A stretch of DNA of 64,000 bases. Source: Grammothele lineata (lineage: Eukaryota; Basidiomycota; Agaricomycetes; Polyporales; Polyporaceae). Below, piece by piece: positions 30,937-43,733 of this stretch (the stretch's first letter is position 1; every line of letters begins with the position of its first letter). The notes below the pieces were generated by a model. The model was given only the letters and a program-made list of their open reading frames with translations, had not been told where the DNA came from and ran no database searches. Position numbers and translations under genes: made by a program. The stretch lies in contig NDFF03000057.1 of NCBI GenBank assembly GCA_002150815.3, positions 496,001 through 560,000 on the forward strand. Direction: 5' to 3'.

Positions 30937-32724
30937 TCATGCAACTACCGTTGCCCTCCGTATCTCCGACTCTGGGTGTGCGTGCGGCGGCGGGTGGCCC
31001 GTCACCATCGCCGGGCGCTTCTGCGTAGTCCATGTCTCAGACTCATTTAGAGGCGGGGAGTCCAATGACGGCGGCGGTGAGGGGTACGAGTCTACTGGCG
31101 AAGTGCTGTGGCCGGGCTTCGTCGCAGAAGGTGGCGTAATCTTGATTTGGAGGCTGTGGTGTGGGTGTGAGCGCGCGTACGACGGCGGCACGTTGTAGTG
31201 ACCGGCAGAGTACGACGACGGAGGTGCGGCGACAGGAGGTTGGGGCGCAGAGGGAGGCGGCGCTGGGTGAGCCGGGTGGTGGGGAATGCGGCCGTAAGCA
31301 GAGCTGACTGCGACGTCAGCCATGCCGGAGATCGGAATGGGCGTGACGCTGCGAGAGATTTCGCCGTCGCTGCTGAGCTCCGCCTTTGTCGTCGGAAGCG
31401 CGAGGTCGCGCGCTGCCTCTACCCTGCGCATCTTGTGTTCGCCCTTCTCGACATCACCCTTCGCATTGTTGTACATATACAACCCTGTGAAGGTCATCAT
31501 GATACCGAATCCTTGAATGGGATGCACAGGCTGTGCGAACCAGACGACCGCGATACAGATAACTGCGACGCGCTTGATGAGCGAAGCGATCGAGTACGTA
31601 ACGGGGGAGGTTGAAGCGAGGATGATGAACGCGATGATATTCTGCGCAAAATGGACAGTTCCGTTGGCGAACAGGTAGTAGAGGACGGAATGCGGCGTCG
31701 CATGGCCGTGCGTGGGATGGGTGACATGGACCGGCGACTCTGCAAGGAATACAGGGAGGTCGTAATACGCCCAGATGGGGATCATGAGCAGGAACGCCAT
31801 GCTCGACGAGTAGAAGAGGAGGTTGAGCTTGTCCAGCTTGTGGGAGGACTGCGAACTCGGCCCGGACGGAACGACTTTCTTGAAGAAAATGTTTTGCGAG
31901 ACGAAGATGATAGCTGACCCAAAAGCACATAGCAGGCCAACGGCGTTGGATGCAGACATGTCGAAGCTGCACGCCAGCATAACACCAAGGGTGAGCGGCA
32001 GCAAGGAAACGTATGTCTTTGGGGAGTATTTAACGCCGAAGAGGAGCGCATAGGCCGCAACCGTGAACAGGGGAGAGAGCGCCTACATACGATGATGAGA
32101 CACGCACAACAAGGAGACAGAGAGAGAACAGACCTTGATAGTATGCACCGTGCTCACATGGATGCGGGAGATGGCCATGCTGGAGAAGATATGGCCACCA
32201 ACCTGGAACACACCCATGGGAAACGTGCTATGGAAGATAGCTTTGTTTGGCCGACGGAGCCTCGAGAACCGTACGAGGGGGCTCATGAAGAGGAGGCAGT
32301 ACGCTGCCACGAAGCCAAACTGGATGAAGGTAAGGGTGACAGGATAGCGGAAGGTCGTCATGATAGCCTTCCCTGTGTTGGAGGAGAGGGCGGAGGTGGT
32401 ATACCACAGGCAGCACAGGAGGACGAAGCGTGCTGTGGAAGAGGAGGGGTTGGACGAGGGCAACGAGGACTGGCCGGTGAGCCTGTGCCCCCGTTGTTGT
32501 GACCAGTCGACGGAAGGGAGGCGGCGCATGAGGTTGCGCTTGAGACCCCGCATGCGCTGGGCAAGCCCGCCTGGACCAGTGGGCTTCTCGTCTGCATAAG
32601 TGGGGAGTTCGTCGCTTGCGCCGAGGAGGCCAGCGAGCCAGTTCGTGCTACCGGAGCGACGACTTTTGTCCGAATCGTGAGCAGCCCATCCTCGATGCTG
32701 TTGCTGAGACCAAGAGTCGACCAT
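30937..32724 (-). CDS. SLY41/TPT-family membrane transporter
   Basis: Predicted 578 aa from exons 32134-32724 and 30937-32082 (one intron, 32083-32133). The central 330 residues are a ten-helix TPT (triose-phosphate/nucleotide-sugar transporter) domain: STARFVLLCCLWYTTSALSS, NTGKAIMTTFRYPVTLTFIQ, FPMGVFQVGGHIFSSMAISR, VSTVHTIKALSPLFTVAAYA, FGVKYSPKTYVSLLPLTLG, NIIAFIILASTSPVTYSIAS, LIKRVAVICIAVVWFAQPVH. The K-AL-SPLFTV and the TSPVTYSIASLIKR motifs are hallmarks of the family and match yeast Sly41 best. Sly41 sits in ER/Golgi membranes and suppresses loss of Ypt1; its substrate is not settled. N- and C-terminal tails are long and disordered, the latter Pro/Ser/His-rich. Confidence 0.83.
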
Positions 32725-33222
32725 GGCGGTGTGTGGGAAGGCGGAGAGGGATTAGCGGCGGATTATAAGAGTCGCTGTAGGGTGGTGGTCTATAGGCGCA
32801 TGGAGATTAAGAGGCGGCCGATAACGGTGAGCAGCGAGCAGTGGCTGCTGGACGATGGCGAGGACCTGGCGAGAACGGAGACGAAGAGTACAGAGAGCGC
32901 AACTCAGACCCTGAGCAGTTTGGGTGGGCCGTACAAGACGCCCGTCAAGCGCCCATCTATCTGCTTGGTCGTGTTTGCGCCGTCGCCACTGCGATGCTGA
33001 TTGGCCTGAAACAGGCGGAGGCTCTGCATCCTCTCTTCCAATATATTGCTCGTCTGTCCCCTCAGCGGCCGCTCGACGTAGGTTACATCCAGCACGCCCC
33101 GAGAGACAACGACCCGGCCGCTATCCGCCCCGAGCACCCCGCTTCGACATCACCTCCGCTATCCCAGGTCCGCCTTTTCCGCGTGCCCCTGTCGCCCGTA
33201 GAATGGGCGCGAAGGTCTTGCG
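32725..33222. other. Intergenic region upstream of the transporter
   Basis: About 500 bp: promoter of the minus-strand transporter and 3' flank of F-box gene A. Confidence 0.55.
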
Positions 33223-34342
33223 TCATACCCGGTCCCGCTTCTCAGGCTCGCTCGCAAAATAAGAACTCCACCCAGCCGTCTTTAGCGAGGGTACCAGCGA
33301 GGCGAGCAGTGCACCAGCGAGCCGCTCCTGTTCCCGCATGGCTGCTCGGTGCTCAGTCTGGCATATGACGCAGGCGTCCGGCCCGAACGGAGGGACTGCG
33401 TACAAGGTTCCGCTACGAGGCGATTCGACGAGCGCGGACGCGCAGCGGTTAAAGTGGCCGTAGAGGACGTCTGCGTCCGAGAGGTAGATGCCCAGGAACA
33501 GGCGTTCTAGTTGCCTCAGGGGCCGTAACGCGCGTCCGAACGCGTTCTAACCAAAGTTTGAAGGTGAGATTCTTGCGATAAGATAGAAGGGAAGCGGATA
33601 CTGACCACAAGGTGCCTGACAGACGGGTACGCGTCCGAGATAGGCGAGTGGATGGTGCAGCTGGCAGATTCTTCATAGCACCACCAACAGCAAGTCTTAT
33701 CCAGTCGTTCGGTGCAAGAGAGTGTGAGCTCAACCAGGCAAGGGAACCGAGAAGCAACCAGAGTCAGCAGCGCAGTGTCGATACGGGGCAGGAAAGTGAG
33801 CTTTAGCGTGGTCAAGTTGGAGTTGATATGCTTGAATACCAGGCGTGCACGACTGGCTTGCGTAGAAAGACCGTCCGAGGAGAAGTCTAGCTCGAGTGTC
33901 CTGAGGGTAGTGAAGCGGGCCAGAGCAATGGAGTACTGTCCAACCAAAACCGCAGGAGACGACAGCGACCTATGAGGTGGATATATGCGTACATGGTATC
34001 GAGCGGAATGTGTGCCGTCTTGCAAGAGCACTCACCGGACCCAGGGAGATATGCTGGTCATACGAGATATCCCCGCCCAGCGTTTCAGAGAGCCGATCTT
34101 AAGGCGCGAAAAATATCTCCTGAAGGCGACCTGCCGGCATTGATACGATACCAAGCTGAAGGGTGCAATGCAGGCGAAATCATATTTCTGCCCAAGTAGC
34201 ATGAGGACAATGCAGTCGAGTATTTCTGAGGGGTATGGATGCGACTGAGAGGGCTTCTCAGTGCATACAATCAGTCATTGCAAGAAAGCAAGCTCACTCG
34301 GCAGGGCAAACTCTGTTCCTCGTTCTGGCAAGAGAAAACCAT
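33223..34342 (-). CDS. F-box-like protein A
   Basis: Predicted 313 aa from exons 34298-34342, 34036-34244, 33606-33969 and 33223-33546. The first two exons join MVFSCQNEEQSLPCR to SHPYPSEILDCIVLMLLG and FSLVSYQCRQVAFRRYFSRL, an F-box-like start (P.EI...I...L, then a helix with SLVS..CR..A). The middle has leucine-rich repeat character (FTTLRTLELDFSS, NSNLTTLKLTFLPR, FPCLVELTLSC). The end (LYGHFNRCASALVESPRSG, DACVICQTEHRAAMREQERL) is a cysteine-containing tail seen in mushroom F-box proteins. F-box proteins recruit substrates to SCF ubiquitin ligases; Agaricomycetes have large expanded sets. The intron 33547-33605 uses GTG|GTCAGT and GGTTAG| and restores the frame. Confidence 0.65.
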
Positions 34343-34558
34343 CTTTGGCGCAACTTGAACAATGGAACGGAAGAGAGAAATCCGCGGTCCGTCGCGCTTG
34401 GATGTCGAGACACCTGGGGCATTACGGTCATATACAGGGTCACGTGACCGCATAGAAGTACATGTTCGTGCATTAATCCAAGAAGTTGAAGTAAGCTAGG
34501 ACAGAATCGAGCAAACACAACCGTACAAGATCACTGCTGCATAGCTCTGTAACTCGCC

Positions 34559-36286
34559 TCATATGACACCGACGGGTTCCGGAACCAGCCCCGTGAGAAT
34601 GAATCGACCTGTTGCGCTTGGCCGGCGCCGCCACGCCATCTTCGCATTCTGAAGAAACTGCTCAAAATGTGCGCTGTTATGAGGAAGCCGGTCTTCAATG
34701 CAATTGATGGACCTATGGATGCAGTAACAGCGAGGAAAGAAGCCGACAATGTCCAGTGCGATGATCTGAATGGTCGTGTTCGCATTGGCGATGGTGCGCA
34801 CGATCGCGGCTAAGTGCGTCTTCTGGATTTGATACACGTCACTCTCAGGAGGCAGCTCGCGATTCCTATCGTCCGCCTTGACATCAGGGGCGAGCTCTTT
34901 ATTTTGGACTCTGAGGGAGAATATGCGTAATTCTGGGAGCCTGCCGAGGACCAAGCATAGCTGAGACTGGTTGAGAGAGTAGAGACATGACTCATATGAG
35001 ATTATTGCAGCCATTCAGGAGTGTAAGGGGCGCACCATGAACACCTCAGTAAGCAGTGCCGTCGGAGATCTGACATGACACGACTTGATGTCGAGACCAA
35101 AGCGTATCACGGAGGTCGAGAAGCAACCACAGAACAAGTAGTCGAGCGTCTCTGGCTGGTGCCTCTCGGAATCGTCGTAGCCTATATGGACGAACAAACT
35201 CTTCGGCTGCGTGCCATCGATGAGTGCGTGGAGGGCGTATATCCAGGCAGGACGTAACGGGACACGATCGACATCCACATGATGGATGCTGTTGTGGTAG
35301 AGGCCGAGGATGTAGAGCGGAGCCAGGTCACCTGTTAAGTGTGTGAGGTGGGTCCACCCACTACTCAACGCGCTAGTCACCTGGTTGACCGTACGGGCCG
35401 CGTTCGTCTGGAAACTGCCGTCGACGTCCAGGTCGGTAATCTCTAGGAATTGTAGACTGGGGAAGACGCGGATCATCGGCTCGAGCGCGAACCCCTCGCG
35501 GAGTCTGCGCAGAGAAAGGCGGCGTACCCGCGGAAGGCAGAGTGTTGGGTTGTTCAATGGGAACATGGCACCGCCCAAATGAGAGGACCACAGTGTAATC
35601 TCTTCAAGCGTGTCGCGGAACCGGGAGAGAACGCGTAGTACGTCCACCGCCTCTGCAGCACCTCGATGGTGGAAATCTACGTCAAGATGAACGAGGTTCG
35701 AGCAAAGGAGCTCGTACGTGCACAACGCATAGTCGCCGAAGGTGCCCGTACGGAGACTGCGGAGGGAAGTGAGTGCGGCGATGGCATAGATGAGGTTGGG
35801 CTCCTTCCGCAGAAGCTCCTCGAAATTGGCTATGTCGAGCTCTTCGAGATTACTGGTGTGCTGGAGAACCTGGCAGAATAGCGCACTCCCCTGAAGCGCC
35901 GCCGCCTCTTCAGGTACGTTGAGGCCTTCTTCGAGGGTATGTTCCGACGTCTCACCATTGAAGCCATTCACATCCTGTAGATTACGGCTGTTGCCGCAGG
36001 AATCGCCTTCGGAGTTGTTGCTCAGCAACAAGGAATGCGGACGAGCGCTGAGCTTGAGCCTGCGCACGAGCGGTCCTCGACGCTCGCTATCCCAGAGAAT
36101 GAAGAGACAGAATGAAACGATATGCTGATCGGTATCAAGGTCCGGTCGGCCATCGCGCAAGAACTGGAGACTGGCCTCGTAGAGGTTTTGACACGAGTTC
36201 AACAACGCCAAGAAATCCGTGGGGCTGTCCATCTGCGAGAACATATCTCGGCAGACATCGTAACATAGCGATGAATGGAATGACAT
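34559..36286 (-). CDS. F-box/LRR-like protein B
   Basis: Predicted 552 aa from exons 35036-36286 and 34559-34966. The N-terminus SLCYDVCRDMFSQMDSPTDF and LALLNSCQNLYEASLQFL has the F-box-like layout of mushroom paralogs (hydrophobic helix, then ALL.SC..LY.A). The rest is leucine-rich repeat-like: HTSNLEELDIANFEELL, LTSLRSLRTGTFGDYAL, NLVHLDVDFHHRG, LPRVRRLSLRRLREGF, FPSLQFLEITDLDVDG. Exon 2 adds ELRIFSLRVQNKELAPDV and a basic C-terminus. Same strand and general plan as genes A (33223) and C (39472), most similar to C. Probably a substrate receptor; target unknown. Confidence 0.65.
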
Positions 36287-37217
36287 GGCTTGCCAGCTAT
36301 GAGAGGACTTGTGTGAGCATATCGCAAAGGAACCGAAGTCAAAAAACGAGCAACGATAGTACGGAAGATGGAAAGATGGAAGTTCCTGCGTACCTTGGAA
36401 GTCAGGTCCGTACCAGGCGTCGTGAGTGGCAGATTCGGCCCCAAGGCAGAACGTGGCCCAGTTTTATACGTGAAACCCATCGCTAAACCATGAAGCGTTC
36501 AGATGTGGTGGGTTTGCTCACAAAGAGTGACATAGAAGAAACGCGTTCAACACGTATGACGCTGGGTACCGTCGTAGGTGTCGTTACTAGGCAGCGCAGC
36601 ATTCGTAAGACGTGGTGTGGAGCTCCGTGAGCTCAGTCTCCCCAAAGTTTACTTACTAGAATACAGAGATCTTGACACAGAGGCCATCGCAATCTAGAGG
36701 GTAGCTGTCTCAGCCTCAGCCTGTCTGTAACTGTTGCTCGCTAATGCGGAAGGCTTGAGTCACTGATATTCAATTGTACGGAGGACGCGGAAAATCCCGG
36801 ATAAGTTTGGATAAGCATTCGGGTAGGTCCGGGAATTAGCTTTGCATTCCCACGACTACACACATGTACTAATGGATTCATCACAGATTTAAGGAAGTTG
36901 AAGGAACCATTGTTAGTGATACCAAAGGTTCATTTACTAATGCGCGGTTGTAAGTCCTACTAATCGTCATCCCACCATCCACTGGCACGCCGCATTTGCC
37001 TGCTCGCCCTCTGACCGTCGCTTCATCGCATCCGAGCGTACTCGAGTGCTACGGAGACGTCTCTCTCTACTATCATCAACTCGTCCTGCTGGCTTCCATC
37101 CACGGAAAACCTCCTTTCGCTATCTACCGAGGTTCCTGCCATGCTCCACCAGGCGATCTACAAGCTATGTGACAAAAAGCCATAGGACAATCACGTTCGG
37201 CCGTTTCGGCTTGTCTT
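36287..37217. other. Intergenic region between F-box gene B and aldehyde dehydrogenase 1
   Basis: About 930 bp, more AT-rich than coding DNA. It should contain the F-box B promoter and the aldehyde dehydrogenase 3' flank. No other feature supported. Confidence 0.55.
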
Positions 37218-39123
<1,906 letters not shown>

Positions 39124-39471
39124 GGACTCGGTAGGTTGGGGAGACAGTGAGACGGGCGTGTGTAGACTAGGTCGTCAATATATACGTTCTTCGGGTATAT
39201 CCACGTGCCAGTTGAAGATGGGTATGTGAGAAACGATCGGCGTTATTGGCGTCGGCGTGTGCGTGTAGTCTCTAGCTAGTCTCAGTGGAGGTAGATGTGT
39301 GGGATTAGCGGAAGTCCGGCTGTCCGTTTGTTCGCATCCTCCATCTAGTGAGAAACTGAAGTGTGGGATTATTAATGCTCTTACAATACTGTACTGTGGT
39401 TGGACGCGGCACGACCTAGAGGAGTCTCAGGCCCACTCCGTCCGGATCGTGCGAAGACACCTCCTCTAGCC
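39124..39471. other. Intergenic region between aldehyde dehydrogenase 1 and F-box gene C
   Basis: About 350 bp: promoter of aldehyde dehydrogenase 1 and 3' flank of F-box gene C. Confidence 0.55.
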
Positions 39472-41230
39472 CTATTCCTCCCTAACATCTCCATTTGTCC
39501 CTCGTCCCTCCACCGTGTACATGATATGCGGATAATCGCAAATCTGCTCGTATTGAAACCGCAAGCCCTCCTCCTCTTCTACGTCTTCGCGCTCCTCTAG
39601 CGTGAGCATCTGTAGCTCGATTCGCATCGGTGTGTTGTGTATGCGCCAGCCGACAGGAGGCGTTCCATGTACGTCGAACATGATGTGCTCCAGCGATGGG
39701 GCGAGGGCGCCCATGCGGACTGCAACTCGACATTGCTCATCGGGGGTCGTGTTCGTAATGGCGCTTGAGTTAGAAGAGTGGGAGGTTGGCCGGCTTTGTG
39801 CAGCTGCGAATTGATCGGGAATTGGAAGGACGAGGGGCGCGAGCGAGTAATCTTTGCATTGCAGACGTAGCTTGAAGGTACGTAAATGCAGATAGTACGA
39901 GAGGGTCCTGATCAGCGGATCCTAGGGGCATTCAACGAATAACGAATCTAAGCGGCGCGCTCAAAGCGGCAGAAGAGTGGAACGCGCTCACCAAAGTTCC
40001 AACAGAGCCGTTGGTCGCCGTAGAGAAGAGCGGGGAGCACACGTCAAGCGCGAACTGCCGGATCTCGAACCAGCTCGGAACCTCGAGGAGAAACTCCAGT
40101 GCCTGGAAGGGCGACACCTCCGCCGGGAGCGCGCAGAAATGCCCGATGTGCAGGAGAAGACGTTTTGGGCGTGTGCCGCACAGTACACGTCGTAGTTGCA
40201 GGTGGTGTACAGGGTGCAGGCTCGCGCGGCCAATCTCGAGGGTGGGGACGGGGCGCACCGTAAGCCCAAGGACATCGAGCGCATCGAGGTCGCCGCGCAA
40301 AGTCTCGAGTGCTGCCCAAGCATCAGCATCGTTGGTTTCGTAATTTTCGGTTGCAATTTCGGCATGAGATACGTCGGGACGGTCCACAAGATCGAACAGC
40401 TGCAATACGAAGAGAGCTGGAAAAGCGGTGAAGAGGGTAGCGAGGCTAAGCGAGGCGATGTGTCGGAGCGTGAGGGCCCGAACTCGGGGAAAGATGGGGA
40501 TGGATCGGGTGGATGAGCGAGGATAGACTGCAATGTGAAGGGCCGTGATTGTCTCCAGAGTCTCCTTGTGGGGAGACAGTTGAACGAGAAGGTCATCGTA
40601 CTCTGAGTTGCAGTAGAAGTCGATGTGTACTTCGACCAGGGGCGAGACCATTTCAGACAGAAGGGCGTGACCGTAGAAGTCCAAGGAAGAGAGCTCCAAT
40701 CGTCTTAATGACCGTGTAGTGGTAAGAGCGCGCAAAATCTGGTAGTCTGGTTGTAGTTGAACATGAGATGAAAAACGGTCAACTTCCAAAATTTCGTCGC
40801 ATATGTTGATCGTGAGATGCTCCAATTCCACGGACGGCTCGTTCAAGACTCGTGCAAGCAGAGACATACACTCGACGTCGGTCTCCCGGTATCCTTCCGA
40901 GAAATAGAATGCTTCATCCTGTTGAATCTGCCTTCTGATGTCGTCTTCGTCGATCTCATCAGGCAAGAGGTCTTCGCAATAGATATCGCCGATGCTGAGT
41001 GTCAGGGTACGAAGGAGCCGGCCGCGGTTATACACATCTTTCATGATAAACTCGCAGAAAGAGCGAACTCGCGACACCTTATTGAGGGTGACACCCCTGC
41101 GAAGAAGGTGTAGAATTCCTGCGTGGTGGAGTGTTTTGCATGATCGCATCAACGCAGAGATGTCCGACTGTTCTTCCAGCAGTGGGAAAAGGAGGGAAAG
41201 GACGTCATAATCTAACAATAGACAAGACAT
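39472..41230 (-). CDS. F-box/LRR-like protein C
   Basis: Predicted 562 aa from exons 39992-41230 and 39472-39921. N-terminus MSCLLLDYDVLSLLFPLLEE and SDISALMRSCKTLHHAGILH is F-box-like. LRR-like segments follow: SVELEHLTINICDEILE, TTRSLRRLELSSLDFYGHAL, SPLVEVHIDFYCNSEYD, FPRVRALTLRHIASLSL, FPALFVLQLFDLVDRPD. The C-terminal exon holds LRTFKLRLQCKDYSLAPLV and an acidic end (LTLEEREDVEEEEGL). Like gene B it has one long first exon, one short intron and a terminal exon of 400-450 nt, and both place that intron in the same part of the protein, so the two are paralogs. Likely SCF substrate receptor of unknown target. Confidence 0.65.
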
Positions 41231-41713
41231 CCGCTGTCCCTAAGCACCAGGAAAATTCATGAGCAGTAGGTGAGTAGAAAGGAAACCATCACGTACGTAA
41301 GTGGGCTATTTGCGAGTGTAGATGGTGTGAGGGCGCCGGCGAAGCGAGTGTAAGGCCCGCTGCGGTACGCTTGTCGCTTCGCCATGACTTATAAGGATAC
41401 GTGGCCAAGGCGATGCCATAGCGACGTTGTTCCGATACAACCAAACGTACGTTGAATCCAATTCGCAAGATGCTTCGGCTGGAAGAACAAAATCAGTCAT
41501 AACAACTGGGGCCACCAGCGATGAGCATTCTTCTCTGCTTTGCACTGGATATTGAAACGGCCCGTGTAATGGAACGACTTGACCCTGCAAGTTAGAACAC
41601 GTCCCTGCAGGTTCAGTCGAAGGAACATCGTAAATGCGATTGTACTTCCATTGTCTATAGGGCTACAGTCGTCAAAGATCGTCAAAGATCGTGAGGCAAT
41701 CCCAGGGGTGGCT
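41231..41713. other. Intergenic region upstream of F-box gene C
   Basis: About 480 bp: F-box C promoter and 3' flank of PQ-loop gene 2. A near-duplicate 12-bp direct repeat (GTCAAAGATCGT, twice in tandem) is seen around 41668-41691. Confidence 0.5.
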
Positions 41714-43039
41714 CTAAACAATCAAAGAACTTCCTGCAACAGCTTTTTCGGCCTGAGCCACTCCTTTTCGGTCGTCGTCGTCGCTCTTCTCAACCTTGGC
41801 GGGCGCGGCCACTATCGTTTCGACATTGCTCTCGGGGGTGGCGACGCCTGGAGCACCCTCGGCTTCCGCGAGACGCTGGCGACGTCTCCTTGCAATTGGG
41901 TTCAGGATGATCGCGCAGATGATGACGATGCCATCAAGTAGCTGCATGACGGAGTCAATCATCAGCATCGGTGTACGCGTTGGAAACTACAAAGAGCACA
42001 TACCACAACTAGCGAGTACGTGATACCGGCGACGACGTCAAAGCTTTCTTTGAACACCAGCGAAAGGTCATTGAACAGGCCGCCGAGGAGGTCAACGGTC
42101 ATGAACAAGATTGAGATCCCAATCACTTCCTTGTACTTGTAGATCTCGTAGTATTGGGGGCTGCAGGCAGGACACCGGGTAAGCAGGACAAGCAAGGACT
42201 TGTGCGTGATATCTAGGCACTTACAACAACGCCACCGAAATCAATACCGTGCTGAAGATGCCGAAGAACTGCACTGGCGCCATGTGGCCGGCTTCTGTCG
42301 TGGGCTGAATGATATCGTGCACAGGACATATGAGCTAATGGACTGCAGGAGATGATGCGATGCTCTCATTACCCTGATGGCGTACACCATTCCCACTTGG
42401 AAGCCCGCAAAAATCGCCACAGCGACGACGTACATCGCAATCGCGACTCCTTTTGAGCGTTTGTGGCCATAGTACTGACACTGTGAGATGCAAGCGCTGT
42501 GGTGAGCATTTCCTACCAAAATGCAGGTCTGATATAAGGTCTGACCTGCGCCCAAGACACGAATGAAAGGACAGCAAACAGCTGCGGCTGGAGAATGAGC
42601 GGAATATTTAAATCCTGCACGATCGCGTATGTCCCGAGGAACGCGCCGGCAGCACCCCACAGGAACCTAGAACGTATGAGTTAGCAGTGATGTCCATCCG
42701 CTTGAGGGCAAGAGCAGCCCCGCCTGCGGTGAGAGAAGCTCGGAAGCTTGGCCATGAGGTGGAGGTGAACGTCACACGGCACCTCCGTGTGCGGCTGCGC
42801 ATCGAAGGCCTAGGAGGGCGGGGGGCAGGTGCTTACACAAGGTACTCGGACAGGCCGTCCACCGACTTAGTGCGGTAGGTGTGCCATATTTGCGGGACAA
42901 GCTGGATGGTCCAGCAAATGGTGCCTGTATGGGAGAGAGGATGACCGGTGAATGAATAGCGCGCGTGGACAAAACTAACGCCGCGGAGAAACTGACCCAT
43001 AGTCCCGAAAGCATTCTCTGCGGCAGGAATAGTCGGCAT
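41714..43039 (-). CDS. PQ-loop repeat membrane protein, paralog 2
   Basis: Predicted 274 aa from exons 42997-43039, 42837-42924, 42546-42666, 42373-42480, 42225-42304, 42004-42160 and 41714-41941. It reads in parallel with paralog 1 at 13302-14633: ENAFGTMGTICWTIQLVPQI, LWGAAGAFLGTYAIVQDLN, CQYYGHKRSKGVAIAMYV, APVQFFGIFSTVLISVAL, PQYYEIYKYKEVIGISILFM, VFKESFDVVAGITYSLVV, LLDGIVIICAIILNPIARRR. The first six exons have exactly the same lengths as in paralog 1 (43, 88, 121, 108, 80, 157 nt); only the hydrophilic C-terminal exon differs. Probable internal-membrane transporter, substrate unknown. Confidence 0.85.
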
Positions 43040-43733
43040 CTTTGTTCAGTACGGAGCAGGCTCGGCTCGTACAAGTAGCTCAATTGAGCGTGACCGGTGC
43101 AGAACAAGTCGTCGAGTAATTGCACGACTGTACTTGGAGGATGCTGGGGCAGGCTGGGGGTGCAGCAACACTGTGCTGGAAGGACTGCATTATAAACCTT
43201 CCAACCTGGTCGGCGCGCGAGCCGGTTCAGACGTTTTGGCGAACGATCCGAGTCAACGTGGGTTGCGGTGGGGGGCTTTTCCGCGTCCCACTCAACCGTG
43301 CACTCAAAAATCAGGGGGGCGCTTGTTGTGTTTGTTACGTAACACGGATCCCGGGTTTCCGGAGGCCATCAAGTCTCGTTCTTCAGGCCGGCGGCCGTAC
43401 TGAGTAGTGCTGAGTCCTGATACCTATAGCACTGGCGTCGTCTTGTTCTTGCCAACGTTGACGAGACTTGATCTCTTCCTTGTAACGTAAGGACAAGCGC
43501 ATGTATTAAGTCATGCCGAAAATACAAGCAACAGAGAGGTCCTGAGGACAAATCTAGAGCGAGCAAGATAGTACTCGATACACCAAGGAATATGGCTACA
43601 CGGGTGGGTATCAACAAACCTGTACTAGTGATAGTCTAGTGTATGCTAATCTCGACGAGCAATGAGCGTAGCAGCGCGCACGCACAGCAGACGCACTGAA
43701 GGGTATATCGCACCGACATGGCACGCGATCCAC
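43040..43733. other. Intergenic region upstream of PQ-loop gene 2
   Basis: About 690 bp: promoter of PQ-loop gene 2 and 3' flank of the CUE/Smr gene. Nothing else supported. Confidence 0.55.

Noticed and set aside
33223..34342. F-box gene A as a truncated remnant of genes B or C
   Set aside because: Four exons join in frame from an ATG to a stop codon, with an F-box-like start and a distinct C-terminus.
41668..41691. Tandem GTCAAAGATCGT as a regulatory site
   Set aside because: Only two 12-bp units in an intergenic region; slippage is a sufficient explanation.
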